Source: Streptomyces sp. OR43 (GTDB taxonomy: Bacteria > Actinomycetota > Actinomycetes > Streptomycetales > Streptomycetaceae). From it: 49,325 nucleotides of DNA. Positions 40,988 through 49,325 of the stretch are shown piece by piece; position 1 is the first letter of the stretch; each line of letters begins with the position of its first letter. Location: assembly GCF_008042275.1 (NCBI RefSeq), contig NZ_RDBK01000022.1, positions 215,441-264,765 of the forward strand, written 5' to 3'. The notes below the pieces were generated by a model that was not told the origin of the DNA, made no database searches, and saw nothing but the letters and a program-made list of their open reading frames with translations. Position numbers and translations under genes: made by a program.

Positions 40988-42421
40988 ATGACAGGCCCGG
41001 TACTCGCCGTGGACCAGGGCACCTCGGGGACGAAGGCCCTGGTGATCTGCCCCGAGCGGGGCGTGATCGGTTCCGGTTCCGCTCCGGTGCGCCCGCGCTA
41101 CGGATCCGGGGGAGCGGTCGAGGCGGACCCCTCCGAGCTCCTCGGCTCCGTCCTCGAAGCCGGGGCGCGGGCCCTGGCGGACGCCGCCGAGCCCGTGGTC
41201 GCCGTCGGCCTCGCCAACCAGGGCGAGACCGTGCTCGCCTGGGACCCGGACACCGGCAGGCCGCTCACCGAGGCGATCGTCTGGCAGGACCGCAGGGCCG
41301 AACGGATCTGCGGTGAACTCGCGGCTCACGAGGAAGAGCTGAAGCACCTCACCGGGCTGCCGCTGGACCCGTACTTCGCCGCACCCAAGATGGCCTGGAT
41401 CCGCCGCGAACTGACCGGGGAGGGCGTCGTCACGACCAGCGACTCCTGGCTGGTCCACCGGCTCACCGGTGCCTTCGTGACGGACGCCGCCACGGCGGGC
41501 CGCACCCAGCTGCTCGACCTCGACGCCGCCGGCTGGTCACCCGCCGCCCTGGACGCCTTCGGGCTGGGCGGTGAGCGGCTGCCGGCCGTGGTCGATGCCG
41601 CCGGCATGTTCGGCACGACCACCGCGTTCGGCGGCGAACTCCCGCTCACGGGGCTCCTCGTCGACCAGCAGGCCGCGCTCCTGGCCCAGGGCGCCCTGGA
41701 GCCGGGGTCCGCCAAGTGCACCTACGGCACCGGTGCGTTCCTCCTCGCCCAGACCGGCCCCGTTCCGCGCCGGGGATCCTCGGGCCTCGTCAGCTGCGTG
41801 GCCTGGCGGCTCGGCGGACGTACCAGCTACTGCCTGGACGGGCAGGTCTACACAGCCGCCTCGGCGGTCCGCTGGCTGACCGACCTCCACGTGATCTCCG
41901 GCGCCGCCGACCTCGACCCGGTGGGCCTCGCAGTCCCCGACTCCGGTGGCGTCACCTTCGTACCGGCGCTCGCCGGACTCGCCGCCCCCTGGTGGCGCGG
42001 CGACCTGCGCGGCTCGGTGACCGGCCTGAGCCTGGACACGACCGCGGGCCATCTGGTGCGGGCGCTCTGCGAGGGAATCGCCGCACAGGTGGTCGAGCTC
42101 GCCGACGCGGTGGCGGCAGACCTCGGCTCGCCGCTGACCGCCCTCCGCGTCGACGGCGGCCTCACCCGCTCCGCACTCCTCATGCAGACCCAGGCCGACC
42201 TGCTGCAACGGCCCGTCGAGGTCTCCGCGCTGCCCGACGTGACCGCGCTCGGCGTCGGCGCCGTGGCCCGGCTGGGCATCGACCCCGGGCTCTCCCTCGC
42301 CGAGGCCGTCCCCGCCTGGCGGCCGGCCGCGGTGTACGAACCACGGATCGGCGCCGCGGAGGCGGCCGAGCGCCTCGCCGGATTCCGCGCGGCCGTCGGG
42401 ACCCTCCTGGAACGGTCATGA
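40988..42421 (+). CDS. FGGY kinase, glycerol kinase-like
   Basis: 477 aa. The ATG at 40988 has GGAG 5 nt upstream. The N-terminus LAVDQGTSGTKALVI is the phosphate-1 motif; ANQGETVLAWDPDTGRPLTEAIVWQDRRAERIC closely resembles glycerol kinases. The second FGGY signature region is VTGLSLDTTAGHLVRALCEGIAAQVVEL, and the adenosine motif is LRVDGGLTRSALLMQ. It phosphorylates a polyol, most likely glycerol. It is first in an operon with two FAD oxidoreductases resembling GlpA and GlpB. The length is slightly below standard GlpK (about 500). Confidence 0.88.
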   Translation: MTGPVLAVDQGTSGTKALVICPERGVIGSGSAPVRPRYGSGGAVEADPSELLGSVLEAGARALADAAEPVVAVGLANQGETVLAWDPDTGRPLTEAIVWQDRRAERICGELAAHEEELKHLTGLPLDPYFAAPKMAWIRRELTGEGVVTTSDSWLVHRLTGAFVTDAATAGRTQLLDLDAAGWSPAALDAFGLGGERLPAVVDAAGMFGTTTAFGGELPLTGLLVDQQAALLAQGALEPGSAKCTYGTGAFLLAQTGPVPRRGSSGLVSCVAWRLGGRTSYCLDGQVYTAASAVRWLTDLHVISGAADLDPVGLAVPDSGGVTFVPALAGLAAPWWRGDLRGSVTGLSLDTTAGHLVRALCEGIAAQVVELADAVAADLGSPLTALRVDGGLTRSALLMQTQADLLQRPVEVSALPDVTALGVGAVARLGIDPGLSLAEAVPAWRPAAVYEPRIGAAEAAERLAGFRAAVGTLLERS

Positions 42422-42440
42422 GCCCTGCCGGAGCGGCCCG

Positions 42441-43883
42441 ATGACGCACACGAGCGGCCCGATCACGCCCACCGTCACGACCGCGGGCGATCCGCTGCCC
42501 ACGCAGCCCGGCGGAGCCCCGTACGACGTCACCGTCATCGGCGCGGGCGTGGTCGGCACCGCCATCGCCCGCGAACTGGCCCGCTACCCCCTGCGCACCG
42601 CGCTGGTCGAGGCATCGGACGACATCGGCGACGGCACGTCCAAGGCCAACACCGCGATCCTGCACACCGGTTTCGACGCCGTACCCGGCTCACTGGAGGC
42701 CCGACTCGTACGCGAAGGACGGCACAGGCTCTCCGCGTACGCCGCACGGACCGGCATCCCCGTGGAACGCGTCGGCGCCGTTCTCGTCGCCTGGGACGCG
42801 GAACAACTCGCCGCGCTGCCCGCCCTGCTGGCCAAGGCCGAAGCCAACGGCTACCACGCGGCCCGGCTGCTGAACGCCCACGAGGTCGCCGAACGGGAGC
42901 CCCACCTCGGCCCGGGTGCGCTCGGCGGGCTGGAGGTCCCCGACGAGTCCGTCATCTGCCCCTGGACCACCCCCCTCGCCTTCGCCACCGAGGCGGTCCG
43001 CGCGGGCGTCCACCTGCACCTGGACTGCCCGGTCCTCGACATCGAAACCGGGGACGCGGTCCACACGCTGACCACCGGCCGCGGGCCGCTGCGCACCCGC
43101 TTCCTGGTCAACGCGGCCGGACTGCACGCCGACGAGATCGACCGCCTGCTCGGCCACGACGCCTTCACCGTCACCCCGCGCCGCGGCCAGCTGATCGTGT
43201 TCGACAAACTCGCCCGCGACCTCGTCCGCCACATCCTGCTCCCCGTCCCCACCGCCGCCGGCAAGGGCGTCCTGGTCGCACCGACGGTCTTCGGCAACGT
43301 CCTCCTCGGCCCCACCGCCGAGGAACTCGACGACAAGACCGCCACCGAATCGACGCAGGAGGGCATCGACCGGCTGAGGGAGAGGGGCCGCAGGATCCTG
43401 CCCCGGCTCCTCGACGAGGAGGTCACCGCCGTCTACGCGGGACTGCGGGCGGCCACCGGCCAGGAGGACTACCGGATCCAGGAGTACCCCGACCAGCGCT
43501 ACGTCGCCGTCGGCGGCATCCGCTCCACCGGGCTGACCGCGTCCATGGCCATCGCCGACCACGTCACCACCCTGCTCGTCCGCACCGGACTCGACCCGGG
43601 CGAGCCCGCCGAACCGGCCCCCCTCACCATGCCCGGCCTCGGCGAGACGGGCCGGCGCCCGTACCTGGACGCGGATCTCATCGGCCGGGACCCGGCGTAC
43701 GGCACCCTGGTCTGCCACTGCGAGCGCGTCACCGCGGGCGAGCTCCGCGACGCACTGGCCTCCACGCTCCCGCCGCGTTCCGTGGCGGGCCTGGCCCGCA
43801 GGACCAGGGCGGGCAACGGACGCTGCCAGGGCTTCCACTGCGGAGCCGGGCTCCGCGCGCTGATCGAGAGGACCCGGCCATGA
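42441..43883 (+). CDS. FAD oxidoreductase, glycerol-3-phosphate dehydrogenase-like (GlpA type)
   Basis: 480 aa. The FAD motif VTVIGAGVVGTAIARELARY is followed by GDGTSKANTAILHTGFDA, the hallmark of the DadA/GlpA-like family. RRGQLIVFDKLARDLV and YVAVGGIRSTGLTASMAIA follow. A C-terminal BFD-type 2Fe-2S domain (about residues 420-475) has VCHCERV and later RCQGFHC. It probably oxidises the kinase product (glycerol 3-phosphate) and passes electrons to the partner subunit. It starts 20 bp after the kinase; the next gene overlaps by four bases. Confidence 0.86.
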   Translation: MTHTSGPITPTVTTAGDPLPTQPGGAPYDVTVIGAGVVGTAIARELARYPLRTALVEASDDIGDGTSKANTAILHTGFDAVPGSLEARLVREGRHRLSAYAARTGIPVERVGAVLVAWDAEQLAALPALLAKAEANGYHAARLLNAHEVAEREPHLGPGALGGLEVPDESVICPWTTPLAFATEAVRAGVHLHLDCPVLDIETGDAVHTLTTGRGPLRTRFLVNAAGLHADEIDRLLGHDAFTVTPRRGQLIVFDKLARDLVRHILLPVPTAAGKGVLVAPTVFGNVLLGPTAEELDDKTATESTQEGIDRLRERGRRILPRLLDEEVTAVYAGLRAATGQEDYRIQEYPDQRYVAVGGIRSTGLTASMAIADHVTTLLVRTGLDPGEPAEPAPLTMPGLGETGRRPYLDADLIGRDPAYGTLVCHCERVTAGELRDALASTLPPRSVAGLARRTRAGNGRCQGFHCGAGLRALIERTRP

Positions 43884-45121
43884 CCCGACGCGAACGGACC
43901 GTCGACGTACTGGTCGTCGGAGCGGGACCCGCGGGACTGGGCGCCGCCGCCGGACTCGCCGCGTCCGGTGTACGACGCGTCGAGGTCCTGGAACGCGAGC
44001 AGACCGCCGGCGGCATCCCGCGCCACTGCCACCACGCCGGATTCGGCGGCAGCCGTTCGAGCGGCGGGACGGACGGTCCCGAGTACGCCCGCCGCTGCAC
44101 GGCCGCGGCCACCCGGGCCGGCGCCGCCGTGCGCACCGGCATCACCGTCACCGGCTGGGCCGGACCCCTCACCCTCGACGCCACCGGACCCGGCGGGCTC
44201 GAACGGATCACCGCACACGCCGTCGTCCTCGCCACCGGGGCCCGCGAACGCCCGCGCAGCGCCCGCCTCGTCCCCGGCACCCGCCCGGCGGGCGTCTACA
44301 CCACCGGAGAGCTCCAGCAGGCCGTCCACCTCCACCGCCAGCACATCGGCACCCGCGCCGTGATCATCGGCGACGAACCGGTCAGCATCGCCGCCGCCGC
44401 CACCCTGCGCACCGCCGGGGCCGAGGTCGTCGCCCGGGTCACCGACCGCCCGCCGGCCCTCCCCGCCGCCCTGGGGCCGCGCCACGGAGCCCCGCTGCTC
44501 ACCCGCACCACCGTCACCGCCCTGACCGGCCGGGGCCGGCTCACCGGGGTCACGGTGCGCCATCAGGACGGCCGTACGACGACCCTGCCGTGCGACACGG
44601 TGGTGTTCACCGGCGACTGGATCCCCGACCACGAACTGGCGCGGCGCGGCGACGTGCCCCTGGACCCCGGCACCCGCGGCCCCGCGTACGACGCCGCGTA
44701 CCGCACCGGCGTCCCCGGGGTCTTCGCCGTCGGCAATCTGCTCCACGCGGTGGAGAGCGCCGGCACCGCCGCGGCGGAGGGCCGGGCCCTCGCCGCCCCT
44801 GTACGGCGCCACCTGACCACCGGGACGGCCGCCGGCGGCTGGCCGGCCGGGCGGCCCGCGCTCGCCGTCGCGGCGCCACTGGAGTGGATCGCGCCCAACC
44901 TGCTCTGCCCCGACGGCGACCGGCCGCTGAACAACCGCTTCACCCTGCGCACCGTCCGGCCGCTGACGGCCCCGCTGCTCGTGGCCCGTCAGGACGGACG
45001 GGAGCTGTACCGCCGACGACTGCTGCGCCCCGCCCGGCCGGGACGCCCGTTCCACCTGCCCGCCGACTGGCTCGACCGGGCCGATCCGCGCGGAGGCACG
45101 GTGCACGTCTCGGCCGGCTGA
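43880..45121 (+). CDS. FAD/NAD oxidoreductase, GlpB/HcnB-like partner subunit
   Basis: 413 aa. The FAD motif LVVGAGPAGLGAAAGLAASG starts near residue 11. A glycine-rich loop GGIPRHCHHAGFGG and ATGARERPRSARLVPGTRP are typical of HcnB or NADH:acceptor-type oxidoreductases. The second dinucleotide motif is degenerate (VIIGDEPVSIAAAATL). The C-terminus GVPGVFAVGNLLHAVESAGTAAAEGRALA closes the FAD site. The ATG overlaps the GlpA-like stop. The pair resembles anaerobic G3P dehydrogenase AB-type enzymes, with the kinase forming a polyol pathway. Confidence 0.86.
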   Translation: MTRRERTVDVLVVGAGPAGLGAAAGLAASGVRRVEVLEREQTAGGIPRHCHHAGFGGSRSSGGTDGPEYARRCTAAATRAGAAVRTGITVTGWAGPLTLDATGPGGLERITAHAVVLATGARERPRSARLVPGTRPAGVYTTGELQQAVHLHRQHIGTRAVIIGDEPVSIAAAATLRTAGAEVVARVTDRPPALPAALGPRHGAPLLTRTTVTALTGRGRLTGVTVRHQDGRTTTLPCDTVVFTGDWIPDHELARRGDVPLDPGTRGPAYDAAYRTGVPGVFAVGNLLHAVESAGTAAAEGRALAAPVRRHLTTGTAAGGWPAGRPALAVAAPLEWIAPNLLCPDGDRPLNNRFTLRTVRPLTAPLLVARQDGRELYRRRLLRPARPGRPFHLPADWLDRADPRGGTVHVSAG

Positions 45122-45140
45122 CCGGCCCGGCAGCGGTTCG

Positions 45141-45322
45141 GCCGGGCGCTCTGAGGATCAGCGGGAGCCGGGGTCCTCGGAGGATCAGCGGAGCCGGGCG
45201 CTCGGAGATCCAGCAGCAGCCGGGCCTTCAAGGGCTCAGCAGGAGCCGGGCCTCCGGGGCTCAGCAGGAGCCGGGCCTTCAGGGGCTCAGCCGGAGCCAG
45301 GGCCTCAGGGGATCAGCAGCCA
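45141..45322. repeat. Array of about seven imperfect 25-27-bp repeats
   Basis: Units like GGCTCAGCAGGAGCCGGGCC-TTCAG follow one another from after the oxidoreductase stop up to and into the last codons of the small membrane protein gene. The last unit (GGGATCAGCAG) includes that gene's TGA stop. The units vary in length and sequence. Confidence 0.75.
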
Positions 45323-45643
45323 GTCCGAACCGATCGCCGCCACCAGGCCGACGCCCAGCAGCCAACTGCCGAGCCGGGTCCGGCCGTTCCTGCTGAGCTC
45401 GATCACGATCCCGCACAGGATCAGCGCGAGCCCGTACACCCCCACCACCAGGACCGAGGACCGGCTCGCGATCCGCAGCCCGAGCACGACGGCCATCGCC
45501 GCCATCCCGACCGAGGAGAGGACGATCCGCAGCTGTCTCGCCTGCCGCGGCGTCAGTCTCCGGTCCTCGGCGGCGCCGGTGTCCCCGGGTTCGGCTATCG
45601 GTGCGTCCACGGCCTGGTCCTGGTCCTGGTCAGAAGTGCTCAT
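45305..45643 (-). CDS. Small membrane protein of unknown function
   Basis: 112 aa starting MSTSDQDQDQAVDAP. An acidic N-terminus and an RLTPRQARQLRIVLSSVGMA linker are followed by three hydrophobic spans, ending LLGVGLVAAIGSDWLLIP. The earlier in-frame start at 45694 is rejected for lack of coding bias. No family is recognised with certainty. Its stop codon lies at the edge of the repeat array. Confidence 0.72.
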   Translation of the reverse strand: MSTSDQDQDQAVDAPIAEPGDTGAAEDRRLTPRQARQLRIVLSSVGMAAMAVVLGLRIASRSSVLVVGVYGLALILCGIVIELSRNGRTRLGSWLLGVGLVAAIGSDWLLIP

Positions 45644-45755
45644 GACGCCGGATGGTAATGGTTTCGCACGGCACTGTTCACCGCTCTCGGTCAAGGGCAG
45701 GGAAAGTAAGGGGAGTTCGGAGCCGCAGTGCTCCCGTGGCGGCCGGCCGCGCCCG

Positions 45756-45789
45756 TCAGCCGTCGGCCTTCTTCAGCCGTCGGCCTTCA
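45756..45789. repeat. 17-bp tandem duplication spanning the DUF309 stop codon
   Basis: TCAGCCGTCGGCCTTC occurs at 45756-45771 and 45773-45788 with a 17-bp period. On the minus strand each copy reads AAGGCCGACGGCTGA, i.e. the last codons (KADG) and the stop. Confidence 0.85.
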
Positions 45790-46297
45790 GCCGCGGCGCC
45801 TCGGCTGCCGCATCGACAGCGGGCGCGCCCGCGTTCTCCACGCGCCCCGCGAGTTCCGTGGCCCACCGGGTGAGCGCCCCGATGCCGATTCCGTACACCG
45901 CGCCGGCAGAGGTCCCGGCCACGCCGTCCCCGCCGGACGCGGTGAACTCCGTCAGCGCCGCCGCCCCGCGCCGCAGCAGCCGCGCCCCGCCCGTCGCGTT
46001 CCCCCGGGCCGCGTGCGTCAGCCCGACGGCCAGCTGGGCCAGCCCGCGCCACAACTCCCGCTCCGCGTCGGGGCCCGACTTCCACGCGTCCTCGAAGACC
46101 TCGTGCGCATGGAACGGCATGCCCGCGTCCAGCAGCCGCTGCGCCTCCCGTACGGTCTCCTCCGGTGTGCGGACCACTCCCTCGGGCTGCCGCTCGACCC
46201 CCACCGTGCCGTACGGCAGGGGGCGCCCCAGCCCGTCCCGGGGGCGCGCATTGTGCGCCCTGCCCTCCATGTCACGGTCCCTGCGAGTCTCGTCCAC
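45773..46297 (-). CDS. DUF309 domain protein
   Basis: 174 aa. The DUF309 signature is RLLDAGMPFHAHEVFEDAWK, then ERELWRGLAQLAVGLTHAARGN. An N-terminal NARPRDGLGRPLPYG extension and a C-terminal extension of about 50 residues are typical of Streptomyces members. The GTG at 46297 is chosen; an ATG at 46270 (AGGGA 7 nt upstream) is a possible shorter start. Function unknown. Its 3' end is tandemly duplicated. Confidence 0.85.
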   Translation of the reverse strand: MDETRRDRDMEGRAHNARPRDGLGRPLPYGTVGVERQPEGVVRTPEETVREAQRLLDAGMPFHAHEVFEDAWKSGPDAERELWRGLAQLAVGLTHAARGNATGGARLLRRGAAALTEFTASGGDGVAGTSAGAVYGIGIGALTRWATELAGRVENAGAPAVDAAAEAPRLKADG

Positions 46298-46364
46298 TCC
46301 TTGATTGTGCCCCGTACCTGCGATGAACTGTCCGAACCACTGTCGGTGGGCCCCCGCGCACGAC

Positions 46365-46370
46365 TAGTCT
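46365..46370 (+). promoter_or_regulatory. -10 box of the LAL-like ATPase gene
   Basis: TAGTCT is a good -10 box about 37 nt before the ATG at 46407; the -35 TGTCGG is weak. The ATG has GGGGGAGGG upstream. Confidence 0.5.
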
Positions 46371-46406
46371 CGACTGTCACCGAAACGACTTTGGGGGAGG
46401 GTAGGC

Positions 46407-49040
46407 ATGAAGCCGTCCCGGCCGCTGTACGAGCGAGAACCGGAACTTGCCGCTGCCGCAGACGCCGTTGACGCACTGTGCGGCGCGCAGGCGACCGGCG
46501 GGCTGCTGGTCTTCAGCGGCGTAGCGGGCATCGGCAAGACCGCGCTGCTGGCCGAGATCCGGGCCATGGCGGCCGACCGTTGCACGGTCTGGTCCGCCCG
46601 CGGCGGCGAGACCGTCACCTCGGTGCCGTTCCACGTCGTACGCCAACTGCTCCAGCCCGCACTGGACCAGTTGCCCGTCGATGACGTGAAGGCGCTCTTC
46701 GGCGCCTGGTACGAGATCGCCGCACCCGCCCTCGGCCTCTCCGAGCCGAGTGGTCCGCAGCCCGACCCGCAGGGTGTGCGCGACGGCCTCGACTGGGTAG
46801 TCTCCCGGCTCGCCACCCGGCTGAGCCACCGCCCGCTGCTGCTCATCATCGACGACGCGCACTGGGCGGACGGCGAATCCCTCGCCTGGCTCGCCTCGTT
46901 CACCGCCCGGCTCGGCGAAGTGAAGGTCCTCGTCGTCCAGGCACACCGCCCCGAGGAGCTCGCCGCCCGCGAGGCCGAGCGCACATCCGCCGGCAGTCAC
47001 CCGGCGCAGGTCCGGGTCGCGCTGCGCGCGCTCACCCCCGACGCCACCGCCGAACTGGTCCGCGCCACCCTCGGCGACCACGCGGACGACCCGTTCTGCC
47101 GCGAGGTCTGGGCCGTCACGGGCGGCAACCCGTACGAAGCGGTCGAACTCGTCGCCAAGGTCCAGGACCGCGAGCTGCCCCCGCTGGAGGAGTCCGCCGG
47201 ACTGCTGCGCGAACTCGGCGCGTCCGCCCGGGGCAGCGGCCTCGTCGCCCGGCTCGAACGGCTCGGCACCAACGCCAACCGGTTCGCCTGGGCGGCCGCC
47301 GTCCTCGGTACGGACATCTCCCAGGACCTCGCCGCCACCCTGGCCGGAATGAGCCCCGCCGAAGCGGCGGACTGCACGGCCCGGCTGCGCGAGGCCCGGA
47401 TCGTCAGCGGCTTCGACCCGCTGGAGTTCGTGCACCCCCTGATCGCCACGGCCGTGTACCGCTCCATCCCGCCGGCCACCCGCACCGCCATGCACGGCAG
47501 GGCCGCCTGGGCGATCACCCGGGCCGGACTCGGCCCGGCCGCCGCCTCCCGCCACCTGCTCGAGGTCCATCCGGACGACGACCAGGAGCTCGTCGAACAG
47601 CTGCGGGCGGCGGCCAACCAGCACCTCGCGGTCGGCGCCCCCGAGGCCGCCCGGCGCTGCCTGGAGCGAGCCCTCCAGGAACCTCCGCGCCACGACGTGC
47701 GCGCCACCCTGCTCTACGAACTCGGCTGCGCCACCCTCCTCAGCTCGCCGCCCACCACGGTGCAGCATCTGCGGGCCGCCCTCGACATGCCGGGCCTCGC
47801 CGACGATCTGAGGGTCGACGCCACCTTCCGGCTCGCGGCCGCGCTGTCGCACAACAACCAGCTGAAGGAAGCGGCGCTGGCCCTGGCCGCCGAGGCCGAG
47901 CGCACGGCGCCCGGCCCGGGCCTGATGCGGCTGCAGGCCGCCCACTTCCTCTGGGAGGGCATGCAGGCCACCGAGCAGGACGGCCCCGGCCGCTCCCGCC
48001 GGCTCGCCGCCAACGCCGACCACCTCACCGGCCGGGACAACGCCGAACGGGCGCTGCTCACGCTGCGCGCCTTCGACGCGATGCTGCGCGGCGAGAACGC
48101 CCAGCTGATCGTCGACCTGTGCGAACGCGCCCTGGTCAACGGCCACCCCGCCCGCGGCCTCGGCTGGACCGACACCGAATGGGGCTTCGAACTCCCGACC
48201 CTGCTCGGCATCACCTACGCCTTCACCGACCAGCTCGACCGGGCCGAGGAACTCTTCGGCGAGGCCGTGCGCGCCTTCGAGATCTCCGGCTGGAGCGGCG
48301 CCCACCTGGCCTTCGCCCACACCCTCCTGGGCCTGGTCCACCGCCGTCGCGGCCGCCTGGCCGAGGCGGAGGGCTTCCTGCGCGAGGGGCTCCGGCTCGC
48401 CGACCGTGTGGGCAGCGGCCTGCCCGTCCACTGGGACGCCGCCTGTCTGCTCATCGACACGCTGCTGGCCCGTGGCCGGATCACCGAGGCCCGCAAGGTC
48501 GCCGACCGGTACGACTTCGGGCTGCCCTACCCCAGCGCCATGGTGCTGCCCGACGCCCCGTGCGTCCGTGGCCGCCTGCTGCTCGCCGAAGGCCGTACGA
48601 AGGAAGCCGTCACGGAGCTGGAGGCCGCCGGTCACGCCCTCGAACCGCGCGGCAGGTTCAACGGCATCTGGGGTCCCTGGGCCGGCGACCTGGCCCGCGC
48701 CCTCGTCGACGACGACCCGGGCCGCGCCGCCCAGCTCGCCAACTCCGCCCGGGTGCACGCCGAGCGGTTCGGCACGGACACGGCGATCGGCGAGGCGCTG
48801 CGCTGTGTCGCCCTCTTCGCCCGCCCGGACGAGGCCGCTCACCTGCTGGGCGAGGCGGTCCGCCACCTGGAGGCCTCGCCGTCCGGCTACGAACTCGCGC
48901 TCGCCCTGTTCGACCACGGCGTCGCCACCCGCTCACCCCGCGGGCTCGCCCGGGCGCACAAGCTGGCCACGGCCTGCGGCGCCGAGGGACTGGCAGCCCG
49001 CGCCCAGCAGGCACGGGCGTCGATCCGGTCCACGGAGTGA
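46407..49040 (+). CDS. Large ATPase, LAL-like, without LuxR HTH
   Basis: 877 aa. The start MKPSRPLYEREPELAAAADAVDAL is typical of LAL/MalT-like regulators. Walker A is GVAGIGKTALLAEI (near residue 42) and Walker B LLLIIDDAHWADGESLAWLA. AVTGGNPYEAVELV is a sensor-like element. The middle and C-terminal half is made of TPR-like helices (LVHRRRGRLAEAEGFLREGL, ALLTLRAFDAMLRGENAQLI). LAL proteins normally end in a LuxR-type HTH; here the last residues are GLAARAQQARASIRSTE with no HTH, so DNA binding by this protein is unlikely. It may signal to a separate regulator, or be a truncated LAL. Confidence 0.85.
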   Translation: MKPSRPLYEREPELAAAADAVDALCGAQATGGLLVFSGVAGIGKTALLAEIRAMAADRCTVWSARGGETVTSVPFHVVRQLLQPALDQLPVDDVKALFGAWYEIAAPALGLSEPSGPQPDPQGVRDGLDWVVSRLATRLSHRPLLLIIDDAHWADGESLAWLASFTARLGEVKVLVVQAHRPEELAAREAERTSAGSHPAQVRVALRALTPDATAELVRATLGDHADDPFCREVWAVTGGNPYEAVELVAKVQDRELPPLEESAGLLRELGASARGSGLVARLERLGTNANRFAWAAAVLGTDISQDLAATLAGMSPAEAADCTARLREARIVSGFDPLEFVHPLIATAVYRSIPPATRTAMHGRAAWAITRAGLGPAAASRHLLEVHPDDDQELVEQLRAAANQHLAVGAPEAARRCLERALQEPPRHDVRATLLYELGCATLLSSPPTTVQHLRAALDMPGLADDLRVDATFRLAAALSHNNQLKEAALALAAEAERTAPGPGLMRLQAAHFLWEGMQATEQDGPGRSRRLAANADHLTGRDNAERALLTLRAFDAMLRGENAQLIVDLCERALVNGHPARGLGWTDTEWGFELPTLLGITYAFTDQLDRAEELFGEAVRAFEISGWSGAHLAFAHTLLGLVHRRRGRLAEAEGFLREGLRLADRVGSGLPVHWDAACLLIDTLLARGRITEARKVADRYDFGLPYPSAMVLPDAPCVRGRLLLAEGRTKEAVTELEAAGHALEPRGRFNGIWGPWAGDLARALVDDDPGRAAQLANSARVHAERFGTDTAIGEALRCVALFARPDEAAHLLGEAVRHLEASPSGYELALALFDHGVATRSPRGLARAHKLATACGAEGLAARAQQARASIRSTE

Positions 49041-49089
49041 GGTAATGTTTGTCCTGCGCAGCCGCCCGGCAGGACCGGGGGACTGGCAG

Positions 49090-49163
<74 letters not shown>

Positions 49164-49178
49164 CTGGAGACAGTCGCA

Positions 49179-49227
49179 GATCAGGGCCGGTATCGGAGCA
49201 ATCCGAAACCGGCCCTTGATCGTTTTT
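49179..49227 (+). terminator. Terminator after tRNA-Pro
   Basis: GATCAGGGCCGGT pairs with ACCGGCCCTTGATC (one bulged base), enclosing a smaller TCGGA/TCCGA stem, and is followed by GTTTTT at 49222-49227. A U tract of this kind is unusual in this GC-rich window. Confidence 0.8.
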
Positions 49228-49270
49228 GGGGACCAGTTGGGGACCGGCTGGAGGCCCGGCGCCCTCACCC

Positions 49271-49302
49271 GGTCAGCGGGTCAGCGGGTCAGCGGGTCGG
49301 CG
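49271..49302. repeat. 8-bp microsatellite (GGTCAGCG) x4
   Basis: Four consecutive copies of GGTCAGCG, the last with one change (GGTCGGCG). They lie in a stretch (49228-49325) with no gene, close to the window end. Confidence 0.85.
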
Positions 49303-49325
49303 GGGGCGTGACGAGGGGGCTCGGC

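Noticed and set aside
45141..45322. CRISPR array
   Set aside because: Units are 25-27 bp without unique spacers between conserved repeats, and no cas genes are present.

Overview
The window looks like chromosomal DNA of a Streptomyces or close relative. G+C is very high with G/C-rich third codon positions, GTG starts and four-base ATGA/GTGA overlaps are common, and it carries a conservon, a long-form GAPDH and a DUF2510 membrane protein. Assignments come from reading motifs and gene order only; no database search was possible.

Layout. (1) 1-2.4 kb: a 101-bp perfect inverted repeat, then a DsbA-like protein and an Rrf2 regulator, divergent from a leaderless cupin gene. (2) 2.5-6.4 kb: a tightly coupled minus-strand operon of five genes, headed by a 58-aa peptide and followed by an unrecognised 230-aa protein, two paralogous DUF6895-like proteins and a serine beta-lactamase-fold hydrolase. 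This is the best candidate here for an undescribed peptide-based system. (3) 6.9-13.3 kb: an F420-type (LLM) oxidoreductase, a 481-aa GAPDH, an EF-G paralogue with a domain II gap and a possible leader peptide, a small membrane ORF and a DUF2510 protein. (4) 13.8-19.1 kb: a complete conservon (histidine-kinase-like protein, roadblock, DUF742, small GTPase, P450) with a second P450; the first P450 lacks ExxR, as in CYP157. (5) 19.2-23.7 kb: a probable frameshifted remnant, an NTF2-like protein and an S66 LD-carboxypeptidase whose stop codon is the CTAG target duplication of a 2.6-kb IS5-type element carrying a passenger gene. (6) 23.7-29.5 kb: an L-lactate regulon (FadR-type regulator, LctP permease, LutABC) with three TGGTC-N-GACCA-like operators.

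(7) 29.5-37.0 kb: a carbohydrate uptake operon (lipoprotein, two permeases, hydroxyacid dehydrogenase, DUF2264 protein) with a DeoR/LacI chimeric regulator; no ATPase is encoded. (8) 37.1-40.7 kb: a TauE/SafE exporter, an APC amino acid permease and an unknown protein. (9) 41-45.1 kb: a glycerol-kinase-like FGGY kinase with two FAD oxidoreductases, GlpA-like (with a BFD-type 2Fe-2S tail) and GlpB-like. (10) 45.1-49.3 kb: repeat arrays, a small membrane protein, a DUF309 protein, a large LAL-like ATPase without a LuxR HTH, and tRNA-Pro(GGG).

Two patterns cut across the window. Several genes have short tandem duplications that include or abut their stop codon (12.3, 37.9, 45.2 and 45.8 kb). At least three genes (1920, 19527, 19960) have a TAGNNT -10 box 6-7 nt before the start codon and no Shine-Dalgarno, indicating leaderless mRNAs.
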